Positions 58,133 through 64,000 of a stretch of DNA of 64,000 nt are shown piece by piece. The stretch is from positions 1,488,001 through 1,552,000 of the forward strand of contig NZ_NRGW01000001.1 in the NCBI RefSeq assembly GCF_002332255.1. Direction: 5' to 3'. Position 1 is the stretch's first letter, and each line of letters opens with the position of its first letter. Source of the DNA: Halomonas sp. JB37 (GTDB lineage Bacteria; Pseudomonadota; Gammaproteobacteria; Pseudomonadales; Halomonadaceae). The position numbers were made by a program, and so were the translations under genes. Under the pieces are notes generated by a model. That model was not told the DNA's origin and did not search any database. It saw only the letters and a list, made by a program, of their open reading frames with translations.

Positions 58133-59143
58133 TTAAGCAGCCTTTTTATTACGCTCGATTTCCTGCACTTTCCCTGGGTTAAGCGACACTGAACCAGTGA
58201 CCTCCCAGTTTCGGGTGCTGCCCGACCAGCGTTTCGGATAGCGACGCTTAGCGCTTTCATAAACCGCTTTACGACGTTCAAGGCGTTTTCGATCAACGCC
58301 ACGATGCCGGTCAGCTGGCGTGACATATTGGATGCCACTGTGAAGGTGCTGTTCGTTGTAAGCCCGCTCGAACACCAACATCCATTCTCGTACCGCGCTC
58401 AGCGATGTAAAGCCCTTGGTGGGCCATGCTGGGCAGTATTTGACGGTACGGAACAGCGATTCCGAGTAAGGGTTGTCGTTGCTTACTCTCGGGCGACTGT
58501 AAGACATCAACATCCCCAGTTCGGTTAACCTCGCTTTGAGCGTATAGGACGTCATCGGCGCCCCGTTATCTGAGTGCAGTACCGGTGGTTGATGCCAGCA
58601 ACCTTCTCGCAGCAAAGCGCGTTCCAGTAATTGTTTAGCCAGCTCGCCCGATTCGGTGTCGTGAACTTCCCAGGCGATGATTTTGCGGCTGTAGATATCC
58701 ATGATCAGGTAGAGATACCAGTGCTGGCCTCGCACAACGGAGGCGCAGAAGCTAATGTCCCAACTCCAGACCTGGTTTGGCCCTGTTGCCGTAAAACTGG
58801 TCGGCGCGGGCACTGGACGGCGTGGTTTCATACGGCCACGAGGGTGCTGCTGGTGATGCTTTTTCAAAACCCGGTAAAACGACGATTCGGAGGCCAGATA
58901 GACGCCGTTGTCTGCCAGCAAAGGCACGATTTGAGACGGCGGCAAGCTCTGATACTCGGGACGATGACACGTGTTCAAAATGGCTTGCTCTTCCTCATGC
59001 GTTAGCTGATGCGGCTGCCTGCCTTGCACCACGTGATGACGCTGATCCTCAACAACAGCGCCACACTCAGATCGCCAACGTTTCAGTGTGCGTTCATTCA
59101 CGTTGATAATCTCAGCGGCTTTATAACGAGACGCGCCATCCAC
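58133..59143 (-). CDS. IS transposase OrfB (copy 2)
   Basis: The translated product is identical to the copy 1 OrfB (336 residues, DDE motifs WSWDIS, HSDNG and NPYSESLF). It is expected to be made as a frameshift fusion with OrfA. Confidence 0.9.
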   Translation of the reverse strand: MDGASRYKAAEIINVNERTLKRWRSECGAVVEDQRHHVVQGRQPHQLTHEEEQAILNTCHRPEYQSLPPSQIVPLLADNGVYLASESSFYRVLKKHHQQHPRGRMKPRRPVPAPTSFTATGPNQVWSWDISFCASVVRGQHWYLYLIMDIYSRKIIAWEVHDTESGELAKQLLERALLREGCWHQPPVLHSDNGAPMTSYTLKARLTELGMLMSYSRPRVSNDNPYSESLFRTVKYCPAWPTKGFTSLSAVREWMLVFERAYNEQHLHSGIQYVTPADRHRGVDRKRLERRKAVYESAKRRYPKRWSGSTRNWEVTGSVSLNPGKVQEIERNKKAA

Positions 59144-59193
59144 AACCGCTTCGTCAAATAGCGCGATGAGCCTTGCACGTTCGTCGAGCGGCG

Positions 59194-59760
59194 TTAGTCG
59201 TCCTCGCCGCTGTCGGGATCTTCGCTGTACAAGGCTTCGAGCTTTTTTGAGAGCACCAGTAACGACGTCGTCTCAGCCACTACCTTGTCTTTGCGCCGCA
59301 CTTCCGCTTTGAGTTGCTTGATGGTCTTACGGTCTTCTTTACGCTGCTTTTGCGCCGCTTTTTCCTGGTCTTCTTGCCGACCAGCGCCTTCGAGGCAAGC
59401 CGCTTTCCACTGCTGAATTTGCTCGGGATAAAGGCCTTTTTCGCGACAGTAAGCGCCAAGCTCTGCCTCTGACAGGGTGGCGGTTTCGATGACCACGGCT
59501 AGCTTGGCGTCGGGCGACCATTCACTGTCGCCTGGGGTGTAACCCGGCACAGGCACTCCTTTTACTCGACACTGTTTTAACCAACTATACAGCGTCGCGT
59601 CAGAGATGCCTTCCTCTGTCGCTACCGATGCCACACTGTGATTATGGGGTGGTAACAACTTCTTCAGGACGGCTGATTTACGCTCTGCGGAATAACGTGG
59701 CACAAGGACTCCATGCCGCTCCCTCTGGATTAGATTTAGGCGATATCGCCAACCGGACAA
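59194..59760 (-). CDS. IS transposase OrfA (copy 2)
   Basis: Identical in sequence to copy 1 OrfA (188 residues), with the AAAAAAG shift site at 59242-59248. Confidence 0.88.
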   Translation of the reverse strand: MSGWRYRLNLIQRERHGVLVPRYSAERKSAVLKKLLPPHNHSVASVATEEGISDATLYSWLKQCRVKGVPVPGYTPGDSEWSPDAKLAVVIETATLSEAELGAYCREKGLYPEQIQQWKAACLEGAGRQEDQEKAAQKQRKEDRKTIKQLKAEVRRKDKVVAETTSLLVLSKKLEALYSEDPDSGEDD

Positions 59761-59781
59761 CTAGGCTGACAGAGGGGGTTA

Positions 59782-59801
59782 TTCACAAGTAATGCCTTTG
59801 G
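59782..59801 (-). promoter_or_regulatory. Orphaned start and ribosome binding site of the adsorption gene
   Basis: On the minus strand CCAAAGG (59795-59801) lies eight bases before GTG (59786), followed by AA and the TAA target repeat. Joining this to 58095 across the IS restores GTG AAT AAA TCC, in frame with the signal peptide of the gene III product. Now it starts a frame that stops at once inside the IS. Confidence 0.85.
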
Positions 59802-59826
59802 AATTAAGTCCATAAGAAATTTAGAA

Positions 59827-59842
59827 GGGGCGTTTCCGCCCC
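59827..59842 (-). terminator. Terminator after the major coat gene
   Basis: GGGGCG / CGCCCC stem with a TTTC loop, then a T-rich stretch on the minus strand, 25 bases after the gene VIII stop. Ff phages have their central terminator at the same place, between VIII and III. Confidence 0.75.
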
Positions 59843-59866
59843 GAAATGATCCCTGGTAAAGCGGTA

Positions 59867-60124
59867 TTAAGAGGCGCGGTTAGCAAACTTCTTAAAGAGT
59901 TTGATGCCGATTAGCGCGGCGGTGATGGATGCAACGACAGGCCAGGCATACCCCGCCATTTCAGCACCTGAGGCGGAGACCTCATCGAATGCCGCAGCGG
60001 CACCGGAGGCTTCCTGTGCGTGGACGGCTGCCGATCCCATGAGTAGGGCAGTACCGCCCGCTACTTTGGCTTGCGTGGACTGAACGGCGGTTTTTGCGTT
60101 TTGAAAAAGTGTTTTCATGGTCAT
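59867..60124 (-). CDS. Major coat protein, gene VIII-like
   Basis: An 85-residue precursor. The signal peptide ends in AVHA, leaving a 49-residue mature protein (M13: 50): acidic Ala-rich N-terminus (QEASGAAAAFDE), a membrane helix starting GYAWPVV and the basic end IGIKLFKKFANRAS. M13 pVIII has GYAWAMV and IGIKLFKKFTSKAS at the same places, a strong resemblance. ATG 60124 overlaps the previous stop (TAATG); ATG 60118 is two codons in. Confidence 0.93.
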   Translation of the reverse strand: MTMKTLFQNAKTAVQSTQAKVAGGTALLMGSAAVHAQEASGAAAAFDEVSASGAEMAGYAWPVVASITAALIGIKLFKKFANRAS

Positions 60125-60237
60125 TAGACTGACTCCATAAATTTCTTAGTGATAACGACGATGTGTCCGAAGGCCCAACCAAGGGCGTAGGTCGTGAAAA
60201 GGGAACCAACCACAAACGTTAGGCTTACTTCGTTCAT
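60124..60237 (-). CDS. Minor coat protein, gene IX-like
   Basis: A 37-residue peptide with one membrane helix. It has ALGW and ends KKFMESV; M13 pIX (32 residues) has VLGW and ends RLMETSS. ATG 60237 lies within ATGA, overlapping the stop of the gene VII-like ORF; its own stop overlaps the gene VIII start. The place between VII and VIII is as in Ff phages. The frame extends upstream to 60306 but that part belongs to the gene VII region. Confidence 0.8.
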   Translation of the reverse strand: MNEVSLTFVVGSLFTTYALGWAFGHIVVITKKFMESV

Positions 60238-60332
60238 CGTTGGCCCCCACTTATTGCACCGATCCCGAAGGCGAGGACGAGACCGACGCAATAAACCAGG
60301 AGCCACAGACCGGAAAGCTCAGTTGTGTCCAT
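60234..60332 (-). CDS. Minor coat protein, gene VII-like (32 residues)
   Basis: A very short ORF: MDTTELSGLWLLVYCVGLVL and then AFGIGAISGGQR. M13 pVII (33 residues) ends ALGIIAGGQR. It is one membrane helix with a basic C-terminus. AGGAT, overlapping the stop of the ssDNA-binding gene, lies eight bases before ATG 60332. The stop overlaps the next start (ATGA). Confidence 0.85.
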   Translation of the reverse strand: MDTTELSGLWLLVYCVGLVLAFGIGAISGGQR

Positions 60333-60343
60333 GGCTCAGAATC

Positions 60344-60679
60344 CTATTTTTTATCGCTTTGGGGAGCCGGTTGTTGCGGGCTGCCGGTGGCGTTGGGTTT
60401 ACGGGCGGCGAGGACGTGAAGCACGGTTTTGCCACCGGCCGCAGCGGAAGAGGTGCGGAGTTCAATTTCCAGCTCCATGGCGCATGGCATGTGCGGGGCA
60501 GCGGCGTGGAGTTGGTCAAAAATTTCATAAGGCGCCGTCATGACGCTGACTTGATTGCCGAGAGCGTTCTCGTTCTCGGCAGAAGCTGCCTGCATGATAG
60601 AAATTTTGGCGCCCTGGACGCCGTTATCCATTTTGTAACGTGATGCGCCGATAACGTGGGCTTGAATGGTGTTGATCAT
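60344..60679 (-). CDS. ssDNA-binding protein, gene V-like
   Basis: A 111-residue protein with a beta-rich first 85 residues (VQGAKISIMQAAS, NQVSVMTAPYEIFDQL, AMELEIELRTSS, KTVLHVLAARKP) and a Pro/Gln/Lys tail (SPQQPAPQSDKK), as in inovirus helix-destabilising proteins. It would coat the viral strand and hand it to the assembly machine. Its place directly before VII-IX-VIII is that of gene V in Ff phages. The family call rests on position and fold pattern more than exact motifs. Confidence 0.72.
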   Translation of the reverse strand: MINTIQAHVIGASRYKMDNGVQGAKISIMQAASAENENALGNQVSVMTAPYEIFDQLHAAAPHMPCAMELEIELRTSSAAAGGKTVLHVLAARKPNATGSPQQPAPQSDKK

Positions 60680-60697
60680 GGTTATGTTTCCTTTTCG

Positions 60698-61051
60698 TTA
60701 GCGTTGAGTTCTGGCGGTGTGGGTTAAGCAGTAGTCCGCGAGAATGGCTAGCTCAGTGGTTTCAGGTGTAATGCCGTTCATTACTAGCGCCAGGTATTCA
60801 GCCTGGGCGTAGTAGGTCGCGGCCCGTGCATAATCCCTGCCGTGGAGGCACCGCTGGCCCCGCTCCCTCAGAGCTCGGGAATCGAGGCAGGGGGTGTCCC
60901 CGGCCCGCCCTCCGTGGCCCTTCTGTCTTGTCGCACGGCAGCCCACCCCGGCACGGCTGTCAACCGCTCGTGCCTCGGGTGTGACAGCCGTGCCGGTGCA
61001 GGCTAAGGTCGCCGCACGACCGAAGGGCGACGGATGACGGGCAGGGGACAT
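60698..61051 (-). CDS. Hypothetical phage protein, start uncertain
   Basis: An open frame of 117 codons. The last 60 residues (RALRERGQRCLHGRDYARAATYYAQAEYLALV...) look like real helical protein. The first half is Arg/Gly/Ala-rich and lies over GC-rich hairpin DNA, so the true gene may start later (for example at an in-frame GTG near 60,946) or the frame may be partly fortuitous. I recognise no family. Confidence 0.4.
   Translation of the reverse strand: MSPARHPSPFGRAATLACTGTAVTPEARAVDSRAGVGCRATRQKGHGGRAGDTPCLDSRALRERGQRCLHGRDYARAATYYAQAEYLALVMNGITPETTELAILADYCLTHTARTQR
60948..60996. other. Large hairpin, candidate phage origin or packaging signal
   Basis: A perfect 15-bp inverted repeat (60948-60962 and 60982-60996, CCGGCACGGCTGTCA and complement) with a 19-base loop. 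A second small hairpin (61008-61013 / 61026-61031, GTCGCC / GGCGAC) follows. The surrounding 200 bases are the most GC-rich of the prophage. Inoviruses keep their origins and packaging signal in such hairpins. Confidence 0.5.
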
Positions 61052-61054
61052 TGA

Positions 61055-61723
61055 TCAGACCTCTGTGGTGGTGGGAGCGGCAGACACATCACCATCAGGG
61101 GCTTTCAGCGGTGCTTTATCGCCGCGTTCAAGCTGGGTAATGCCGTACTGAATCAGGTGTTCGCCTAAAGCGGAGGGGGTCAGGCCGTTGGTGCCTGCCT
61201 GGATTAAGTACCGGCTGTGAATCTCTTGATTGAGAAACACGCGAATGGGCTGTTTTTTACTCATGTGGATAACTCCGAAAGGGCTAAAGGCCGTTGTGGA
61301 TAATGGTCGACGCGTTAGCCGTGGGGGTGTGGATAGGTGCGCCGGTACCACAATCACCGAGGGGCAAGGGGAAGCATCGGCAGGTGATGGGGCGCGGTCG
61401 GTGGCCTGGGCAAGGCCGTAGTGCTTGGTGAGGTAGTCGAGTGCGTGCTGGTAGTGCTTAAAAACGATGCTGTAACGCTCGCCGTGGTCAATATCGGACA
61501 TGCGCATAATGATGCTGTCGTCCAGGTCGAGGGCGAGCATGTGCGCGGCGGGTACGTTGATGAAGAAGAAGCCACCAGCGGTAACGATGTGGTGATGCAA
61601 TATCACGCCACCAGAGGTGCTTTCACCGCCGAATAAGAGCTTTTGAGTAGCAAGGGTAAGGCCATCGGACGCCAGCAGCGTGCAGGGCGTATTGAGCGTG
61701 GTAACGGGGGCTAGGGCGGTCAT
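61055..61723 (-). CDS. Hypothetical phage protein with RHH-like C-terminus (possibly two genes)
   Basis: From ATG 61723, which overlaps the previous stop (TAATG), the frame has 222 residues. The first 120 (TLLASDGLTLATQKLLFGG, GFFFINVPAAHMLAL, GERYSIVFKHYQHALDYLTKHYG) form a compact domain I do not recognise. A Pro/Ser-rich link leads to KKQPIRVFLNQEIHSRYLI, a strand-helix pattern like ribbon-helix-helix DNA-binding proteins. An internal ATG at 61264 has GGAG eight bases upstream and would yield that last part as a separate 69-residue protein. Confidence 0.55.
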   Translation of the reverse strand: MTALAPVTTLNTPCTLLASDGLTLATQKLLFGGESTSGGVILHHHIVTAGGFFFINVPAAHMLALDLDDSIIMRMSDIDHGERYSIVFKHYQHALDYLTKHYGLAQATDRAPSPADASPCPSVIVVPAHLSTPPRLTRRPLSTTAFSPFGVIHMSKKQPIRVFLNQEIHSRYLIQAGTNGLTPSALGEHLIQYGITQLERGDKAPLKAPDGDVSAAPTTTEV

Positions 61724-61932
61724 TAGTGCCAGTCCTCCGATTGCAGGCACTCAATCGTGAAGAGCGCTACATTAACGAGGCGACGACGACCCACTTTTAT
61801 AAGGGGGAGGTTTCCCTGGTTTAACTGGCCCCGAATGGTGTCGGGTGTGAGGCCTGTGAGCTCAGAGAATCGCTCTATCGTCATGATCGGCACCTGAGGT
61901 GCGGGGACGTGGGGCGTGTTGCTCGTTTCCAT
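61723..61932 (-). CDS. Small HTH protein, excisionase/AlpA-like
   Basis: A 69-residue protein with a MerR/AlpA-type winged helix: MTIERFSELTGLTPDTIRGQ, then a wing NLPLIKVGRRRLVNVALF. Such proteins act as excisionase or early regulator in inoviruses. It is first in the long minus-strand phage operon and divergent from the repressor gene. The frame runs to 61947 (GTG). Confidence 0.7.
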   Translation of the reverse strand: METSNTPHVPAPQVPIMTIERFSELTGLTPDTIRGQLNQGNLPLIKVGRRRLVNVALFTIECLQSEDWH

Positions 61933-61981
61933 GCTATATCTACTCACTGTGGCATGTTGTGTTAAGGTTTGTTTATCAACT

Positions 61982-62005
61982 AATTGTCAACTGAACTGGA
62001 CAATT
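61982..62005. promoter_or_regulatory. Dyad in the divergent control region, candidate repressor operator
   Basis: AATTGTC (61982-61988) and GACAATT (61999-62005) form an inverted repeat with a 10-base spacer midway between the divergent excisionase-like and repressor genes. Confidence 0.5.
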
Positions 62006-62081
62006 CGGGGATGAGAAACTTAAGTGCATGGTGTACTCTCTAAAGAGGTCACCTTTCAAGAGTAGACTCTTTGGCGAGTAT

Positions 62082-62330
62082 ATGGCAAGCGATTTAGCAA
62101 AAAGAATTCGTTTAATTAGAGAAGCTGAAACTTCAGGTCGTGCTGAGTTTTCGCAACTTATTGGAATATCTAAAAAAACGATAGAAGGTGTGGAGCAGAC
62201 AGGCAGAACACCAAAAGGTGAATTGTTGGAAGCAATATGCCTTCAGTGGCCTGAATATTCATTATGGTTAATGACTGGAAGTGCAGACTGGGATTGTGCT
62301 CAGAAAGAACCGATGCAAGATACGATATAA
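62082..62330 (+). CDS. XRE-type phage repressor
   Basis: An 82-residue protein from ATG 62082 with a lambda-repressor-type HTH (LAKRIRLIREAETSGRAEF, then SQLIGISKKTIEGVEQTGR) and a short C-terminus ending in WLMTGSADWD, like small C repressors of temperate inoviruses. It is the only regulator transcribed away from the phage operon. The frame runs to 62028 without a good ribosome binding site. Confidence 0.8.
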   Translation: MASDLAKRIRLIREAETSGRAEFSQLIGISKKTIEGVEQTGRTPKGELLEAICLQWPEYSLWLMTGSADWDCAQKEPMQDTI

Positions 62331-62418
62331 AAAGTTGAAAAAGGTTGTTTGAAATAATATTCAACAATATTGTGTAAATTACATTCGTGTTTTTTAGATA
62401 GTTAATAGGGGGCGCAAG

Positions 62419-63120
62419 GTGAGAGTGAATAATGAGAAATTGCCAGTAAATATAGAGCTGGCGGAACTTGAGTTGAGCGTTAATGGAACAATGTTTGTGA
62501 AGCTAAAAACGCTAAGCGAACTTGAGGATTTTTGGGAAAAAAATAAAGAACTATTTAAATATGCAGTAGAAGGTGTTGATTTAAATTGTGATCAGACTTT
62601 TTTGAATGGTTATGAGTGGGTCTTTGGAAAAACAAAAGAATCAGTAGTGCGCACGTTTATGCGTTGGGATGAAACATCTGTTAAATGCGATTTTTATGAT
62701 CAGTCAAAAGAGAATTATAAAGAACATAAGTCTTTTTTTTTAGAAAGAGATAATTATCGTGAAGATATGATGAAGCGTGACACTTGGACAATTGAAGATG
62801 AAGAGGAATACCAAGTTGATTGTTTAAAAAAAACACCAGATAGCTACCGAGGATGGTGGAGATTAACAAATTTGCCTAATGGATTGAATTCTGAAGAATG
62901 GGTTGATCCATACGCAGAAGATGAAGAGTTGTATGATATAAATATGTCTACTCATGAAGTAGCTCAAAAACTTCAAGTGCAAATTTTCAACAGCTGGATG
63001 GAAAGTGATTGGGGCGAGTTAAGGTTTTATGATCGCAAAAGTATAGAAGAGAAGATCTTTTACTGGAGAAATGAGAAAAATGCAGGTCAAGATTATTATG
63101 GTAGTGAAAATGAGGTGTGA
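62419..63120 (+). CDS. AT-rich hypothetical protein, cargo gene
   Basis: A 233-residue protein with no family I recognise. It is rich in Glu, Lys, Trp and Tyr (WVFGKTKESVVRTFMRW, YRGWWRLTNLPNG, WMESDWGELRFYDRKS), with no signal peptide or membrane segment. GTG 62419 follows AGGGGG. The base composition is far richer in A+T than the phage core, a sign of separate origin. It follows the repressor on the same strand and so may be expressed in the lysogen, as cargo genes often are. Confidence 0.6.
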   Translation: MRVNNEKLPVNIELAELELSVNGTMFVKLKTLSELEDFWEKNKELFKYAVEGVDLNCDQTFLNGYEWVFGKTKESVVRTFMRWDETSVKCDFYDQSKENYKEHKSFFLERDNYREDMMKRDTWTIEDEEEYQVDCLKKTPDSYRGWWRLTNLPNGLNSEEWVDPYAEDEELYDINMSTHEVAQKLQVQIFNSWMESDWGELRFYDRKSIEEKIFYWRNEKNAGQDYYGSENEV

Positions 63121-63132
63121 TCCCCAAATAAG

Positions 63133-63489
63133 TCATTTTGTGGCAGATGTTTTTACAATTGCTTTTGATAAGTTTGATTCTATTTCTTTAATGTTTTTTT
63201 CTATCGTGCTTATAGGTTGTGATAGTTGCATGAATGCTTTTTTGAGATGAAGATAAATCTCACCAGCTCGCTCTTCATTTATGCCGCTTATCATTTTAAA
63301 TGAAATTGATGGATAGAATGGAATGGAGATGTTTTTAAGCTTTTCTGCTAGTTGTGGTTTAGATAAGCTATAGGCTTCTCTGGAATTGTCATTGCACTTT
63401 TTGTGGATATGCGAGCAAATTCTTTCTAAACGATACTCAAGTATGTCATTGGGGACGTTGATGCCTTCTTTTCTTGATATGCTCTTCAT
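63133..63489 (-). CDS. AT-rich hypothetical protein, convergent to the cargo gene
   Basis: A 118-residue helical protein (LEYRLERICSHIHKKCNDNSREAY..., KPQLAEKLKNISIPFYPSISFKMISG, ending in a charged coiled-coil-like stretch EKNIKEIESNLSKAI). It has no recognised domain. Its stop is 13 bases from the stop of 62419-63120. Codon use is AT-rich like that gene. Confidence 0.5.
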   Translation of the reverse strand: MKSISRKEGINVPNDILEYRLERICSHIHKKCNDNSREAYSLSKPQLAEKLKNISIPFYPSISFKMISGINEERAGEIYLHLKKAFMQLSQPISTIEKNIKEIESNLSKAIVKTSATK

Positions 63490-63669
63490 GAGATTATCTC
63501 TTCGAATTTAAGTGATATATTTTTATCTGCTTATGATTAATCTAGCCCCAAAATAGAATATTTTTACGGAAAGTTCAATAACCAGAAAAATGAAATGTTG
63601 CAAGCTAATTGCTTAGCTAAAAATGCCTGCAGAAATATGGTTTATTAAGCTAAATCAATATTTTTGATT

Positions 63670-63713
63670 GCCGTAGGTCGCTTTTTTTAAATTCTATACT
63701 CCTACGGCTTTTT
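63670..63713 (+). terminator. Hairpin with T-run near the right prophage end
   Basis: GCCGTAGG (63670-63677) pairs with CCTACGGC (63701-63708) across a long AT-rich loop, then TTTTT. The loop is long for a terminator, so its role is uncertain. Confidence 0.4.
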
Positions 63714-63746
63714 CAGGCTCGTGTTTATAACCAGTAAGCTGGTCAC

Positions 63747-63763
63747 GTCAACAAAGAGTCAAC
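63747..63763 (+). repeat. GTCAAC pair, possible integrase arm sites (right)
   Basis: GTCAAC at 63747-63752 and 63758-63763, 11 bases apart, the same period and direction as the GTCAACC pair at the left end. Confidence 0.45.
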
Positions 63764-63859
63764 TGAAATGTGCGCTAGCCTGCTGTGCTGCGCATTAAAG
63801 TCTTCTTAAATTCATTGGTTTATGATGGGCTATGCCATTGTGTGACGCTTCAAGACGCT

Positions 63860-63904
63860 CTCATAATCCCTTGGTCGTCCGTTCAAGTCGGACTGGGCCC
63901 ACCA
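63860..63904 (+). repeat. attR: 45-bp copy of the tRNA 3' part
   Basis: Identical to 49518-49562, from the anticodon loop to CCA. It is the displaced original end of the tRNA gene and is not a functional tRNA. Host DNA resumes after it; the 96 bases to the window end hold nothing I can name. Confidence 0.92.
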
Positions 63905-64000
63905 TTTCTATACTTGTCTATTTCAAATAGCTGCTCATCTTACGTCCTGTGCTTTACCGCTCATTATTAGCAGCAGCCGCATCCCCTTTTCAGTAACTGC

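Larger units (their letters stand above)
58096..59778 (-). mobile_element. IS3-like insertion sequence, copy 2
   Basis: The same 1,683-bp element as copy 1, offset by exactly 8,264 bases, flanked by a 3-bp direct repeat TTA (58093-58095 and 59779-59781). It sits in the second codon of the adsorption gene. Both copies have the same orientation. Confidence 0.92.
63490..63859. other. Non-coding AT-rich segment before attR
   Basis: About 370 bases with no credible gene. It holds a hairpin with T-run (63670-63713) and the GTCAAC pair at 63747-63763; it probably forms the right half of the attachment region. Confidence 0.5.

Noticed and set aside
60194-60643. A 149-codon plus-strand ORF over the VII/V genes
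   Set aside because: It is antisense to the chained coat genes, whose overlaps and M13-like ends support the minus strand.
63860-63904. A second tRNA gene at the right end
   Set aside because: Only the 3' 45 bases match; no acceptor 5' strand or D-arm is present. It is attR.

Overview
The window is chromosomal DNA from a gammaproteobacterium. The first half carries the gammaproteobacterial order lptD-surA-pdxA-rsmA-apaG-apaH and the rpsU-dnaG-rpoD operon. Three complete or near-complete betaine or osmolyte uptake genes and operons and a very acidic secreted lipoprotein suggest a moderately halophilic, Halomonas-like host. That genus-level guess is inference from gene content, not a database match.

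Layout of the chromosomal part. 1-10.3 kb: outer-membrane biogenesis (lptD end, surA), pyridoxal phosphate (pdxA), 16S rRNA methylation (rsmA), apaG, a frameshifted GMC oxidoreductase with a tiny Tat-leader partner, apaH, cca, folK-folB, plsY and tsaD. 10.4-15 kb: rpsU-dnaG-rpoD with an internal terminator, then a decayed 3' end of an AbgT-type transporter gene. 15.3-25.6 kb: a membrane protein, L-serine dehydratase, a glutathione-dependent formaldehyde detoxification pair (frmA, fghA) with a divergent LysR gene, mtgA, a drug/metabolite exporter, a DUF4168 secreted protein, and a cNMP/CBS/DUF294 protein paired with a DnaQ-like exonuclease. 25.7-31.5 kb: BCCT carrier, ProVWX betaine ABC importer, acidic lipoprotein. 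31.7-37.8 kb: a sigma-54 two-component system, sugar dehydrogenase, AEC carrier, LysR regulator. 38-48.7 kb: an iron-uptake locus with two CirA-like TonB receptors, a FecBCDE-type importer, an ABC exporter-fold protein and two Fur-box-like sites. 48.7-49.6 kb: a YceI-like protein and a tRNA with anticodon CAU.

The accessory region is 49,518-63,904. It is an integrated filamentous phage (inovirus) bounded by a perfect 45-bp direct repeat of the tRNA 3' part. Read on the minus strand, its genes follow the order of the Ff coliphages (M13/fd): ssDNA-binding protein (V), VII, IX, VIII, terminator, III, VI, I (Zot), IV (secretin), II (replication initiator), then a tyrosine integrase. The coat peptides resemble M13 proteins at the residue level: the VIII-like protein ends in an Ff-type KLFKKF block, and a 32-residue ORF that is easy to miss ends in GGQR like M13 pVII. 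To this Ff-like core are added a lysogeny module (excisionase-like HTH, XRE repressor, a dyad between them) and two AT-rich genes of unknown function.

The prophage has been hit twice by the same 1,683-bp IS3-like element, each time with a 3-bp target duplication. One copy splits the integrase inside its catalytic domain. The other cuts the adsorption gene (III) away from its GTG start and ribosome binding site. Both reading frames can be rejoined exactly when the IS and one target repeat are removed, so the prophage was recently intact and is now probably grounded. The IS itself has an A6G heptamer placed correctly for -1 frameshifting between its two ORFs.
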